DNA from: CAYTEH01 sp964436765
Lineage (GTDB): Bacteria; Patescibacteriota; Gracilibacteria; Peribacterales; Peribacteraceae
Direction: 5' to 3'
Assembly: GCA_964436765.1 (NCBI GenBank)
Contig: CAYTEH010000007.1
Span: 1-51,357, forward strand
DNA: 51,357 nucleotides
The notes below the pieces were generated by a model, which worked only from the letters and a program-made list of their open reading frames with translations, was not told where the DNA came from and searched no databases. Position numbers and translations under genes: made by a program. Below are positions 1 through 8,469 of the stretch, piece after piece. Position 1 is the stretch's first letter, and each line of letters starts with the position of its first letter.

Positions 1-175
1 AGCTTCATGGAGCGAAAAGAAGGATATCGACCTTCTCTTAGCTAGTCATGAGCCAAAGTTTAAGGGAAGATTGAAATCAGAAGACAGAAGTTTCAACACT
101 TGATCTTGATCCTTCTATCTTTCTTTTACACTTAGACCTTGATGGCACGAGCTTCGCTTGTTTCTTATCAATCTT
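1..175. other. Non-coding left edge, function not recognised
   Basis: This stretch is visibly richer in A+T than the genes that follow and has no convincing reading frame. It contains a small hairpin (AGAAGG, 7-nt loop, CCTTCT at about 19-37) and an inverted pair TTGAAA/TTTCAA near 72-97. It could be the spacer or trailer of an RNA operon lying outside the window, but I recognise no RNA gene in it. Confidence 0.4.
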
Positions 176-676
176 TCATAGAGAACCAAGGATGGTTGCA
201 TATGCCCCTTTCAGCTGATCATTCGATTCCTGGTCGTAGATGCGGTAATCGGCGACGCCGTCGGAAGATTGCGTGAGGAGCTCGTGCCACGGGGACGCAT
301 GCGAGACGATCACGCGGTCGGACACTTCGGGGAACTGGTCGGCCGTAATATCCACGGTGAGGCAGCACTGGCGCAACCACGCATGCGGGTGCCAGCCGGT
401 GGCATCGCGCCGGTCCCCCACGATGAACTCGAAACGGCCGAATCCTTCGTCGGCGAGGTAACTCCCCAAGAGCAACGCCACGGCCCCGCAACTGCTGAGC
501 GGAAACGTGCGGAACGCAGGGGGCAGATCGGCGCGGTCGCAGCGCTCGATGGCGCCCCGAAAGCGCTCGGCGCGTGCCCGGATCGCGCGGACGCGTCCGG
601 GGACGTGGCAATGCACGCAGAGGCCGGTCCGCCGTCGTGGGGGCGGTCCCTGTATGGAACGATCTGTCATCTGCAT
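176..676 (-). CDS. Hypothetical protein, possible papain/transglutaminase-like fold
   Basis: A 166-residue protein of unrecognised family. The central motif SSCGAVALLLGSYL (Cys in a small-residue helix), followed by HAWLR and then TVDITADQF, has the Cys...His...Asp order of transglutaminase-like or NlpC-like enzymes. That reading is inference from spacing only. No signal peptide or membrane segment is visible. The frame stays open upstream to 1078, but there it lies antisense to the nuclease gene at 762-1262, so I start it at 676. The ATG at 670 is an alternative: a TAGGAT hexamer lies 8 nt before it, which would fit leaderless expression. The gene diverges from the Mrr-like gene. Confidence 0.6.
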   Translation of the reverse strand: MQMTDRSIQGPPPRRRTGLCVHCHVPGRVRAIRARAERFRGAIERCDRADLPPAFRTFPLSSCGAVALLLGSYLADEGFGRFEFIVGDRRDATGWHPHAWLRQCCLTVDITADQFPEVSDRVIVSHASPWHELLTQSSDGVADYRIYDQESNDQLKGAYATILGSL

Positions 677-761
677 CGATCCTACTTGCCGGAGGCGCTT
701 TCTCCTACCTATTATGGCGTGTATGGCCAGCCGGTGATGCACGGCGGGGCAGCATGAACAT

Positions 762-1262
762 ATGTTCACCAAATCCCATTTCGACCGGCTCAGAAGCATG
801 GCCCAGGTGCAGAGGGTCTCGCCAAACGACTTCGAGTACTTCGGGAAGTTTTTTCTGGAGAGCATGGGATGCACCCAGGTGTTCGTGACGACGAAGCGCG
901 GTCCACTCGGCGGTGACGGCGGAGTGGACATCACGTGCGTGAAGGACGGGAAGAAGACGCTGGTGCAGTGCAAAAAATGGCGCTTCGGCTTCCGGGGCTC
1001 CATGCCCATCGCCATCATCCGGGAACTGGGCGGCTGCATGCTCCGCGACAAAGCCCCGCGCGGCATCGTGTTCTCCACGCTCCCCTACGATGCGCTCTGC
1101 AGGAAGGAAGCGCTCGCAATGGGAATCGATTTGATCGGACCCGCCGAGATCCTCGCACACATGCACAAGATCCGCCCCGGCTTCCGGGCCAACGAAAGCC
1201 TGCTGGCCCGCTTGTTCAGACTCTTCCGGATGTTGATCGGGCTGGAGAAGCGATACCGCTGA
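762..1262 (+). CDS. Mrr_cat-type restriction endonuclease domain protein
   Basis: A 166-residue single-domain protein of the restriction endonuclease-like (PD-(D/E)xK) superfamily. It carries GGDGGVDI (D52, D56) followed by VQCKKW (Q69-x-K71), the D...QxK active-site pattern of Mrr_cat nucleases. The N-terminal SPNDFEYFGKFFLESMG is the usual first helix of this domain, which places the catalytic D at the expected distance. The C-terminus is rich in Arg and Leu. Members of this family cut modified or foreign DNA, or act as Holliday-junction-type nucleases; which applies here cannot be told. No methyltransferase partner is adjacent: the neighbouring methyltransferase-like gene at 1271-1906 is convergent and of the small-molecule type. 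An internal ATG at 798 is an alternative start. Confidence 0.75.
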   Translation: MFTKSHFDRLRSMAQVQRVSPNDFEYFGKFFLESMGCTQVFVTTKRGPLGGDGGVDITCVKDGKKTLVQCKKWRFGFRGSMPIAIIRELGGCMLRDKAPRGIVFSTLPYDALCRKEALAMGIDLIGPAEILAHMHKIRPGFRANESLLARLFRLFRMLIGLEKRYR

Positions 1263-1270
1263 TTCCAGCG

Positions 1271-1906
1271 TCACTTCTCCCCCGTCACGCAGAACACATC
1301 GCCATACTCGAAGCTTTTGATCCGCGACCGGACATTCCCGACGCCCGCGGCCACCAGGATCTTCTCCCACTCCTCCGGACCACGCGCGTACAAAATCCCG
1401 GATTCCTTCAAACCCGGCGGCCAGTCTTTCGGATGCCCGCCGATGAGCGCCACGCGTCCGCCGGGCTTGAGCACGCGCATGATCTCGGCAAGTTCCCTCT
1501 GCGGCTCTTTCCAGAAATGCGCGATGTTGACGCCAAATACCTTGTGAAAACTCCCGTCGGCGTAGGGCATCGCGTCGGCTGTCCCAAGCGTCAGCTCCAG
1601 TTTGTCCTGGATGATCGCGCGATTGCTCCTCTGCTGCGCCATCCCGAGCATCGTCTGTGACTGGTCGAGCCCCGCGACGAATCCCTTCGGCGTCAGGTGC
1701 ACCGCTTCCGCGAGAGCCTCCCCGGGTCCGAACCCGATCTCCAGCACGTGATCGGCGGGCTGTACCTCGAGGCACTCGAACGCCAGCGCGTTCGCACCCG
1801 TGTTCCACGTGGCCATTTCCTTCCCGACCTCCTCGCCTATGGGACCGGACGGATGGCGGAGTTGAGGCGCGAGGGCTTTGAAATCCATGCGGGAACTGTA
1901 CCTCAT
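1271..1906 (-). CDS. Class I SAM-dependent methyltransferase
   Basis: A 211-residue Rossmann-fold methyltransferase of the UbiE/Methyltransf_11 kind. Motif I is HVLEIGFGPGEAL (about residues 53-65). The acidic end of strand 2 is GLDQSQTML, motif II is GTADAMPYADGSF, and the post-motif helix is IMRVLKPGGRVALIGG. The substrate cannot be predicted. Upstream in-frame ATGs exist (to 1942), but ATG 1906 is preceded by AGTAGGGGCA, a usable Shine-Dalgarno, while the next internal ATG (1888) is not. Its promoter must lie in the 80 bp shared with the divergent VanW gene. Confidence 0.85.
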   Translation of the reverse strand: MRYSSRMDFKALAPQLRHPSGPIGEEVGKEMATWNTGANALAFECLEVQPADHVLEIGFGPGEALAEAVHLTPKGFVAGLDQSQTMLGMAQQRSNRAIIQDKLELTLGTADAMPYADGSFHKVFGVNIAHFWKEPQRELAEIMRVLKPGGRVALIGGHPKDWPPGLKESGILYARGPEEWEKILVAAGVGNVRSRIKSFEYGDVFCVTGEK

Positions 1907-1936
1907 TGCCCCTACTTCTAAGGGGGAAGATGGGTC

Positions 1937-1964
1937 TTGCATTTTTTCAAATTTATGATATAAT
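1937..1964 (+). promoter_or_regulatory. Sigma-70-type promoter of the VanW gene
   Basis: TTGCAT at 1937-1942, a 16-nt spacer, and TATAAT at 1959-1964 preceded by TGA (extended -10). The ATG is 23 nt downstream of the -10, so this gene has a short leader, unlike many others in the window. Confidence 0.7.
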
Positions 1965-1987
1965 TCAGATAAATCTTACACAAATAC

Positions 1988-3367
1988 ATGAAAAACAATA
2001 TTGTCAATCTTCTCCTGTCCGCCGGTGCCTCGGCACTCATTTTGCTGTGCGGCGTGGGCATCGCCAGAGAGCTTGGCAAGAAGCAGACCGAATCGATGGC
2101 CGTGCGCATGCACGCCTCGCCCGCCGTCACCGCGGCCGTCGCGAACGAGAGTTCCCGCAGCGTCCGGGTGGCAGAGCGCCTGGCACGCCGCCTGGCAGCC
2201 CGGCAGATGTCGGTACCGTCGACACCCGCGCTGGCCAGCGCAGTCGCGAAGCACGAGATGATGATGAAGCGCACCGTCACGGTGGTGCTCAAATCCGAGA
2301 CGCCTGGTATCGCTTCGCACTCCGGCACCCTCCTGCTGGACCCGCACCACACATGGGTGCAACTGAAGACCGGCATGTTTTCGGCATCATTCGTGGTGGA
2401 TGCCGCTGCCGTGCAGCGGTCGCTGGAGAACGGGGAGGTGCCCGCGCTCACACTGCGCCAAAACATGCACGTTGGTTCGGCGAAAGCTGACAGCAGGAAC
2501 ATCCAGCGCGCGGAGAGCACGGGAAAGGGCAAGGCCGGTTACGTGATCGATACGAAGGCTGCCGCGGAGCAGATCGCAAAGGCGTTCATGAGCGGACAGT
2601 CCGTCGTCACACTCCCGGCGACGTACGGCGAGCCGCAGGTGACGATGACGGGCGCCGACGGACAGACGAAGACGCTCACGCTGCTCGGCACGGGCCTCTC
2701 GGACTTCGCGGACTCCACCCCCGGCCGCGAGTGGAACGTGCACAAGGCGATCGAGGAGAAGCTGAACGGCGTCGTGATCCCGGCGGGCGGGACGTTCTCG
2801 CTGGTACCGACGCTGGACGCGCCCATCACGCTGGAAAAAGGATGGAAGGAAGCGCTGGGGCTCTTCGGCGGCGGGGCCGCCCCCACGCCCGGCGGTGGCA
2901 TCTGCCAGAGCGCTACCACGCTGTACCGCGCTGCGCTGCTCGCAGGCCTGCCCATCGTGGAAAAGCGCAACCATAGCCTCTTCGTCGACCACTACGAATT
3001 CTACGGCGTAGGCCTGGACGCCACATTCTTCCCCGGGTTCCACGATCTGCGCTTCACCAACGACACCGGCGAGGACATCTACATGCATGCCTACACCGAA
3101 GGAGTCACCGTCTACGTGCAGCTGTACGGCCACGACGACGGCCGCCGCGTGCGCCTCGACGGCCCGTACTTCGCCGGCACCAAGAACCGGAACGCCGCGC
3201 TCCGCCCATTGAGCAACCACCAAATCGGCTGGGTGCGCACCGTGACGAAGGCCGACGGCACGATATCGGACGAGCCGATCTACGCGACCTACGCCAAACC
3301 GCTCTTCCGGTACCTGAATAAGTATGCCGGCGCGGGAATGAAGCTGACGACGCAGCGGGAGATCTGA
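1988..3367 (+). CDS. VanW family protein
   Basis: A 459-residue secreted or membrane-anchored protein with an N-terminal hydrophobic segment (about residues 5-27) and a C-terminal VanW domain. The domain signature is clear: FSLVPTLDAPITLEKGW, then APTPGGGICQSATTLYRAALLAGL, then IVEKRNHSLFVDHY, and a G5-like tail. The region before it (about 30-230) resembles the weakly conserved PG-binding extension usual in VanW proteins of Firmicutes and candidate phyla. VanW proteins are envelope proteins of unknown catalytic role; the name comes from vancomycin-resistance clusters, and no other van gene is here, so resistance should not be inferred. It stands alone, with its own promoter, ahead of the sigma-factor operon. 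Confidence 0.9.
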   Translation: MKNNIVNLLLSAGASALILLCGVGIARELGKKQTESMAVRMHASPAVTAAVANESSRSVRVAERLARRLAARQMSVPSTPALASAVAKHEMMMKRTVTVVLKSETPGIASHSGTLLLDPHHTWVQLKTGMFSASFVVDAAAVQRSLENGEVPALTLRQNMHVGSAKADSRNIQRAESTGKGKAGYVIDTKAAAEQIAKAFMSGQSVVTLPATYGEPQVTMTGADGQTKTLTLLGTGLSDFADSTPGREWNVHKAIEEKLNGVVIPAGGTFSLVPTLDAPITLEKGWKEALGLFGGGAAPTPGGGICQSATTLYRAALLAGLPIVEKRNHSLFVDHYEFYGVGLDATFFPGFHDLRFTNDTGEDIYMHAYTEGVTVYVQLYGHDDGRRVRLDGPYFAGTKNRNAALRPLSNHQIGWVRTVTKADGTISDEPIYATYAKPLFRYLNKYAGAGMKLTTQREI

Positions 3368-3511
3368 GGAAAACAGACACTGTTGGCATGTCTGCCTATA
3401 CCCCTTTCGTAAGGGCGCAGCATGCGACGCCCCTACGAAAGGTTTGTTACCTTTTTTCGTATGACCCGTAATACACTGTGTAGGAACCCTACTCCTTCCC
3501 GGGAATCATCC

Positions 3512-4081
3512 ATGGACCAATCCGAACATGCGCACATTGCCGCCTGCAAGGCAGGCGACCTCGCACACTTTGATCCTTTATATGTCATGCACGTCGATGC
3601 CGTGTACAAGTACCTCCACCGCCGGACGCTGGTCCGCGAGGTGGCCGAAGACCTCACCAGCGTCACGTTCATCAAGGCGCTCGAGGCGATCCGCACGTTC
3701 GACCCGAACAAGGGCGAACTGAGGGCGTGGCTCTACCGCATCGCGCGGAACGCGCTCATCGACCACTACCGGAACCCTCTGCGCAGCCAGACCCAGAACA
3801 TCGAAACCGTCTGGGACCTGCCCGGCGACGAGGTCACGAGCCTGCAGACTGAACGGGCCATCGATGCGGCGGCGCTGCACAAGGCACTGAAGACGCTGAA
3901 GCCCGCGCAACGCGAGATCGTGATGCTCCGCGTGTGGGAAGGCCTCTCGTACAAAGAGATCGCCGCCCTCACCGGCAAAACGGAAGGGAACTGCAAAGTG
4001 CTCTTCTCGCGGGCGCTCGACGAGCTCCGCACAGCGATGCCCTCGCTCCTCTTACTTCTCCTGTTTCCCCACCTGCTATGA
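3512..4081 (+). CDS. RNA polymerase sigma factor, sigma-70/ECF family
   Basis: A 189-residue two-domain (sigma2-sigma4) factor. Region 2 is VAEDLTSVTFIKALEAIRTF...ELRAWLYRIARNALIDHYR; region 4 is ALKTLKPAQREIVMLRVWEGLSYKEIAALTGKTEGNCKVLFSRALDEL. There is no region 1 or 3. The frame is open from 3422, but the aligned domain begins just after ATG 3512, and codons upstream are atypical. The last residues (LLLLLLF) form an unusual hydrophobic tail. Its TGA overlaps the ATG of the next gene (ATGA at 4078-4081), so the two are translationally coupled, as is typical of ECF sigma/anti-sigma pairs. Confidence 0.9.
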   Translation: MDQSEHAHIAACKAGDLAHFDPLYVMHVDAVYKYLHRRTLVREVAEDLTSVTFIKALEAIRTFDPNKGELRAWLYRIARNALIDHYRNPLRSQTQNIETVWDLPGDEVTSLQTERAIDAAALHKALKTLKPAQREIVMLRVWEGLSYKEIAALTGKTEGNCKVLFSRALDELRTAMPSLLLLLLFPHLL

Positions 4082-5613
4082 ACCCATCCACCAACACATT
4101 CCTCGCCGAACTCTACGAGATCGACCCCGGTCTCCGCGCCCATGAGGCCGAGATCATTCCCCTCATCGAAAAATTGCTGAAGAACGACCCGGCGACCGCG
4201 CCGGACCCCGCCTTCGTGGCACAGCTCCGCGCGCAGCTGCGCGAACGCGCACACGCCATGCACGAGGACACTGCCTCCCGCTTCAGCTGGAGCAATATGT
4301 TCTATGCCCTGGGCGGCGCGCTGACGGTGCTCATCGTGCTTCCGGTTGCCTATCTTGCCTGGAACCATCCATCCGTCCCGTCGGGACAAACCGAGGCTCC
4401 CCTCTTCGGCTATCACGTGGAAAAGAAAGGCCAAAACGCGTTCGGCTCGCTCAAGGACGTACACAACATCATGGCCGGCGGCACGGGCGGCGGCGGCATG
4501 GGTGCGCGCGACCAGTCGGGCGGCGGCGGACCGGTCGCCACCCCCGTCCCTGCTCCCGCCATGGCAAGCGCCCCGGAGAACGCGGCGCTCGATGGCAACA
4601 CCCCGGACATGAAGATGATCGCGCCGGATGGCCCCATGTACCAGTTCGACTATGTGTACGACGGCGAACTAAGCGATCTGGCCGAGACGGTGACGGTCTA
4701 CAAACGCGACCCTTCGGGAGCCGTGATCCCCATGCAATCCCTCGCGGACCGCATGAACCTGGGCACCATCGACCTCGGCACGTTCAAGAACATGAACGTG
4801 GAATCGGTGAGCTTCAGCCAGAACGTCCCCTACGGCTACCAGCTCTACGTGAACCTGCGTGACGCAAGCATGAGCATCAACGCACAGTGGGACCAGTGGC
4901 CCCAGAGCAAGTGCCAGACCGACGCGTGCTACCAGGCACAGAGAGTGAAGATCGGCGACATCCCGTCCGATGCCGACCTCATCGCCGTCGCCAAGAAGTT
5001 CGCCTCCGACCACGGCATCGACCTGCAGGACTACGGCGAGCCGGCGGTGGACACGACATGGAAGCGCGACTACGAGCGCGCCCCGAACAAAGCCGACGCC
5101 TACATCCCCGATTCCATGCGCGTCATCTTCCCGCTGATGATGGACGGCAGGCCCGTGCTTGACCAGGGCGGCCAGAAGACCGGCATCAGCATGGGAGTGC
5201 ACGTGAAGGAGAAGAAGGTGATGGATGTGTGGGGCATCGCGGACCGCGCGTACCTGAAGAGCGAGTACGCCGGCGTGACGGACGCCGCGGCCATCAAGGG
5301 CTTCATCGGCAAGACCGACGCATGGATGGATTCGCTGCCGAAAGGCATGAACGTGAAGAAGGCCACCGTGACGCTAAGCGAACCAAGCGTCGGCTACGCC
5401 ACCTTCTACGCCTACCGTGCAGGTGTGAACGAAGAGCTCCTCATCCCCTCCCTCATCTTCCCGGTGAAGGACGTGAGCGGAGCCCCCGGCGGCTACTATC
5501 GCGAGAACGTCGTAGTGCCGCTGGCCAAGGACATATTCGAGCAGCAGAGCATCATCCCGCCCGTGATGCCGCTGGAGGGCGGCCCGGCGGTGGACCCGGC
5601 TCCAAAGGGGTAG
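4078..5613 (+). CDS. Single-pass membrane protein, probable anti-sigma partner
   Basis: A 511-residue protein translationally coupled to the ECF sigma factor. Residues 1-75 are cytoplasmic and helical (ELYEIDPGLRAHEAEIIPLIEKLL; ALRAQL-like repeats), residues about 78-100 form a single transmembrane helix (MFYALGGALTVLIVLPVAYLA), then comes a Gly-rich linker (GGTGGGGMGARDQSGGGGP) and a large external domain without recognised family. The topology and coupling match membrane anti-sigma factors that hold the sigma factor until an envelope signal arrives. No zinc-binding HxxxCxxC anti-sigma motif is present, so the role is inferred from position and architecture only. A terminator follows at 5652-5681. 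Confidence 0.65.
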   Translation: MNPSTNTFLAELYEIDPGLRAHEAEIIPLIEKLLKNDPATAPDPAFVAQLRAQLRERAHAMHEDTASRFSWSNMFYALGGALTVLIVLPVAYLAWNHPSVPSGQTEAPLFGYHVEKKGQNAFGSLKDVHNIMAGGTGGGGMGARDQSGGGGPVATPVPAPAMASAPENAALDGNTPDMKMIAPDGPMYQFDYVYDGELSDLAETVTVYKRDPSGAVIPMQSLADRMNLGTIDLGTFKNMNVESVSFSQNVPYGYQLYVNLRDASMSINAQWDQWPQSKCQTDACYQAQRVKIGDIPSDADLIAVAKKFASDHGIDLQDYGEPAVDTTWKRDYERAPNKADAYIPDSMRVIFPLMMDGRPVLDQGGQKTGISMGVHVKEKKVMDVWGIADRAYLKSEYAGVTDAAAIKGFIGKTDAWMDSLPKGMNVKKATVTLSEPSVGYATFYAYRAGVNEELLIPSLIFPVKDVSGAPGGYYRENVVVPLAKDIFEQQSIIPPVMPLEGGPAVDPAPKG

Positions 5614-5616
5614 GGA

Positions 5617-5643
5617 AGGGTTAGGGTTAGGGCTAGGGCTAGG
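5617..5643 (+). repeat. Short hexamer tandem repeat (AGGGTT/AGGGCT)
   Basis: Two AGGGTT units followed by two AGGGCT units and a partial AGG, placed between the stop of the anti-sigma-like gene and its terminator. It looks like a slippage-prone microsatellite; the likeness to a telomeric repeat is coincidental in a bacterial interior. Confidence 0.7.
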
Positions 5644-5651
5644 AATGGAAG

Positions 5652-5681
5652 CCACTCTCGTACATGCGGGAGTGGTTTTTT
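5652..5681 (+). terminator. Rho-independent terminator of the sigma/anti-sigma operon
   Basis: Stem CCACTCTCG/CGGGAGTGG (one G-T pair) with a 6-nt loop and a following run of six T. The T-run overlaps the stop codon of the convergent trhO gene. Confidence 0.85.
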
Positions 5682-6435
5682 ACAGGCGCACCGGATCCCC
5701 CGTTTTCTCGCAGAGCCTGAATATCGTCGATGGCTTCAATTCCTGATCCACCGCCACGCGCTCATCGAACACGAAACACTCGCCTTCGAACTGCGCGTTC
5801 GGGAACTGTTCCAGATACGCGAGGATGCCGCCGTCGAGCTGATACACATCGCAGTACCCTGCCTGCTCCATGGCATACACGGCCTTCTCGCACCGGATAC
5901 CGCCCGTGCAGTACAGGAGCACCGGTTTTTCCTTGGGGAGTGCGGCCTGCTGCGCGAACGCGGGGAATTGATGGAAGCTCCGCGTGCCGCAGTCGACGGC
6001 GTTCTTGAATTTGCCGACGGCGAACTCGTAACTGTTGCGCGCATCGACCACCGTCACGTCATCGCGGCTCATCATCTCGTTCCACTCCTCCGGGCTCAGG
6101 TGACGCCGCTTGCCTGCGGGATGGACGGACGGATCGCGCAGCGCGACGATCTCGGGTTTGATTTTGACTCTCCAGCGACGGAACACCTGCGCGTCTGCAT
6201 GACTGTCTTTGAACGTGATCGACGGACACAGTGCGCGCAGCGTCTCTTTCCATGCATCGATCGACTCGCGCGTCCCGCACACGGTGGCATTGATCCCCTC
6301 TTCCGCAATCAGGACCAGGCCCTTCATCCCCCGCTCGATGCCGAAACGAGTCAGCTCCGCATGCAGCGCGCGCACCTCTTCTGGCGTGAGGGAAAAGAAC
6401 GCGTACGAAGCCGTAATCTGGACAGGGACGGACAT
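5680..6435 (-). CDS. trhO: tRNA uridine(34) hydroxylase TrhO (rhodanese family)
   Basis: A 251-residue member of the YceA/TrhO family, which hydroxylates U34 of certain tRNAs using O2 on the way to 5-(carboxy)methoxyuridine. The N-terminal acylphosphatase-like domain runs to about residue 90 (GMKGLVLIAEEGINATVCG). The rhodanese domain follows (residues 115-220) with DARNSYEFAVGKF and the active-site loop YCTGGIRCEK, so catalytic Cys176 is present. It also has the family hallmark FDERVAVD near the C-terminus but ends soon after, without the long Cys-rich tail of the enterobacterial enzyme. A TATACT hexamer ends 6 nt before the ATG, with no Shine-Dalgarno: a leaderless start. Convergent with the sigma operon. 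Confidence 0.92.
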   Translation of the reverse strand: MSVPVQITASYAFFSLTPEEVRALHAELTRFGIERGMKGLVLIAEEGINATVCGTRESIDAWKETLRALCPSITFKDSHADAQVFRRWRVKIKPEIVALRDPSVHPAGKRRHLSPEEWNEMMSRDDVTVVDARNSYEFAVGKFKNAVDCGTRSFHQFPAFAQQAALPKEKPVLLYCTGGIRCEKAVYAMEQAGYCDVYQLDGGILAYLEQFPNAQFEGECFVFDERVAVDQELKPSTIFRLCEKTGDPVRL

Positions 6436-6441
6436 GGGGGC

Positions 6442-6447
6442 AGTATA
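6442..6447 (-). promoter_or_regulatory. -10 element for leaderless trhO mRNA
   Basis: TATACT (read on the minus strand) is separated from the trhO ATG by exactly six nt, so transcription should begin at or within a base or two of the start codon. Confidence 0.6.
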
Positions 6448-6471
6448 GCGGAACCGGGGACCGATAGCCGC

Positions 6472-6951
6472 TTACGCCGCCTCGTGCTGCCCGAAGACTG
6501 CGGCGACTTGAGAGCGGGGCACGGTCATAAGCGCACCGGACAGCTCGGCAGTACCGCTCTTGTTCGCGCGGTTCGTTTCGGGGTGGATGCGAAGCGCCGG
6601 CTGCCTGCGCATACGCTGGAGTACGGACACGACCGCGTCGGAGAACAGGTGCGGCATCATCTCGTGCGCGTGCGCGCGGTACGTTTTCTCGAAACATGCT
6701 TCGAGCGCATCCGGCGTCAGCTCGATCTGCGGTTCGCCTCCCCACATGTGGGGAGCGAGAGACAGTTCCTTCAGGTGCAAGAAGAGTTCCTGCTGGAATG
6801 TATTGAGATAATCCGCGGAAAAAACGGACTCGGTGCCCTCGCCTGCGTTCCCGAAGAATTGATCGACCTGCGCGAGCGCGACGCTAGCAAGCTGCGCGTC
6901 GGAAAAGAGGTCCCGCCCGGCTTCACGATGGTGCTGGTGATTCAGATGCAT
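6472..6951 (-). CDS. Hypothetical protein
   Basis: A 159-residue soluble protein, rich in helices and His near the N-terminus (MHLNHQHHREAGRD). It has no motif I recognise, no signal peptide and no membrane segment. The middle reads as an all-helical protein (FQQELFLHLKELSL, LTPDALEACFEKTYRAHAHEMM). It has a consensus promoter immediately upstream (6961-6988), which supports a real, well-expressed gene with ATG 6951 as start and almost no leader. It lies in the same direction as trhO, 36 nt before the trhO start, but trhO has its own -10 element. Confidence 0.65.
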   Translation of the reverse strand: MHLNHQHHREAGRDLFSDAQLASVALAQVDQFFGNAGEGTESVFSADYLNTFQQELFLHLKELSLAPHMWGGEPQIELTPDALEACFEKTYRAHAHEMMPHLFSDAVVSVLQRMRRQPALRIHPETNRANKSGTAELSGALMTVPRSQVAAVFGQHEAA

Positions 6952-6960
6952 AGACGAAAT

Positions 6961-6988
6961 ATTATACTCAGAATATAATTTATGTCAA
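6961..6988 (-). promoter_or_regulatory. Consensus sigma-70 promoter
   Basis: On the minus strand: TTGACA (6983-6988), a 16-nt spacer, TATAAT (6961-6966). Both hexamers are perfect consensus. The ATG follows 9 nt after the -10, so the transcript would have a leader of about three nt or none. A second TTGACA overlaps just upstream. Confidence 0.8.
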
Positions 6989-7029
6989 CTGTCAAACACG
7001 CATGAACCTGTCCCCCTGATGACGACGGA

Positions 7030-8280
7030 CTACGCGTGGACTTCGGGGCGCGGGTCGTGCCGGACGGTGGCGAGGAAGAGCAACCCCGCGACGAACATGA
7101 TGCCCGCTGCCGCGTAGAGGGTCACACCCGTATCGCCGCCCGAGGCAATGAGACCCGCGAGCACGGGCGGGATGGCCTGCGAGAGCGCACCGATGCTGGC
7201 GTTGATGCCGAGGATTTCGCCCTGGACGTCGGCACCGGCGCTGCGGCTCAAAAACGCCATGTAGTTGCTCTGAGCGAGGCCGTTGAAGATGGCGAAGAGC
7301 GGAGTGGTGACCAGGAGCACGGTCCAGGGCCCGGGCGCGTGGAACAGGAGCAGTGTGATCGCGGAGGCGATGAACGTGACATTGAGGATGCCGCGTTCCT
7401 TCCAAAGCCTCGCCGCGCGCGGCGTGACAAGCGCCTGCGTGATGACGATCCAGATGCCCACGTACGCGAAGAAGTTCCCGGTATCGGATTCGGTGAAACC
7501 GAAGCGATCGATGAGGTACACGCCGAAGAAGGTGGTGAAGAACGAGAAGCCGCTGAAGAACAGGAACCCCGTGAGGAAGATGAACCGGAGCTGCTTGTGG
7601 CTGAAGGCCTTCACGATGTGCGTCACCGATTGCCCCCAATGGAGCCGCGCGCCCGCTTTCATTGGGGACGTCTCGGGCATCATGAGCCAGATGAAGACCA
7701 TGTTGATGAAGCTGATGAGCGCCGCGAACCAGAACGGCACCGCGGGACCGAACCACGACACCAGCGAGGCATCGGCGAGCTGGCCGCCGATGTAGGGCCC
7801 GATGATGAACCCCAGGCCGAACGCCGCGCCCATGAGCCCGAAGTTCTTCGCGCGGTCCTTCGGCTCGGTGATGTCGGCGATCGCGGCCTGCGCCACCGGT
7901 ATGTTGCCGCCCGTGATGCCATCGAGCACGCGCGACGCGAAGAGGAGCGGGATGTGACGCGTGTAGATGGCCACCGCGAAGAGCGCATACCCCACCGCAG
8001 TGCCGAGGAGCGACCAGATGAGGATGGGCCGCCTGCCGTAGCGGTCGGAGAGCTGCCCGAGGATGGGCGCGGCGAAGAACTGCGCCAGCGGGTACGAGGC
8101 GACGAGCGCGCCGAGGATCACGTACGCCGTCTGCACCGAGACGCCCGGCAGCAGGTACTCGGGCGAGCCGGGGTTCCCCAGCAGCTGCGGGATGACGGGA
8201 ATGAGGATTCCGATCCCGATGAGATCGATGAGGATCGTGCAGAGGATGATCCAGAGCGGGTTGAATTTTTTGCGGGTCAT
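7030..8280 (-). CDS. MFS transporter, TetA/drug:H+ antiporter-like
   Basis: A 416-residue, twelve-helix major facilitator superfamily protein. Signature motif A between helices 2 and 3 is GQLSDRYGRRPIL. Helix 1 is PLWIILCTILIDLIGIGILIPVIPQLL, and the first-half loop RVLDGITGGNIPVAQAAIADIT is typical of the TCR/TetA subfamily (tetracycline- and multidrug-type exporters). The substrate cannot be deduced. The frame is open to 8484, but similarity begins at ATG 8280, just before helix 1; no Shine-Dalgarno is seen there. It stands alone between divergent and convergent neighbours. Confidence 0.9.
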   Translation of the reverse strand: MTRKKFNPLWIILCTILIDLIGIGILIPVIPQLLGNPGSPEYLLPGVSVQTAYVILGALVASYPLAQFFAAPILGQLSDRYGRRPILIWSLLGTAVGYALFAVAIYTRHIPLLFASRVLDGITGGNIPVAQAAIADITEPKDRAKNFGLMGAAFGLGFIIGPYIGGQLADASLVSWFGPAVPFWFAALISFINMVFIWLMMPETSPMKAGARLHWGQSVTHIVKAFSHKQLRFIFLTGFLFFSGFSFFTTFFGVYLIDRFGFTESDTGNFFAYVGIWIVITQALVTPRAARLWKERGILNVTFIASAITLLLFHAPGPWTVLLVTTPLFAIFNGLAQSNYMAFLSRSAGADVQGEILGINASIGALSQAIPPVLAGLIASGGDTGVTLYAAAGIMFVAGLLFLATVRHDPRPEVHA

Positions 8281-8469
8281 TGCGGAGGTCGGAAAAGACG
8301 CTCTAGGGTAGCAGACAATCCGGATTCCCGTGTCTGACGCAGAAGGCGGCGCAGCAGCACGGCCGGGCACGCGCCATTCCGTTGACATTGCAGGGCAGAA
8401 ACGCTGCAATCCCCTCCCTTGGGTGCGAACCATACTCCGCAGGCTGCAGACCTTTCGTACGATCACCCG

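Noticed and set aside
1988..3367. Vancomycin resistance function for the VanW protein
   Set aside because: VanW homologues are widespread envelope proteins, and no vanHAX-type genes are present.
5617..5643. Telomere-like hexamer repeat
   Set aside because: Only four units in the middle of a bacterial operon end; a chance microsatellite.
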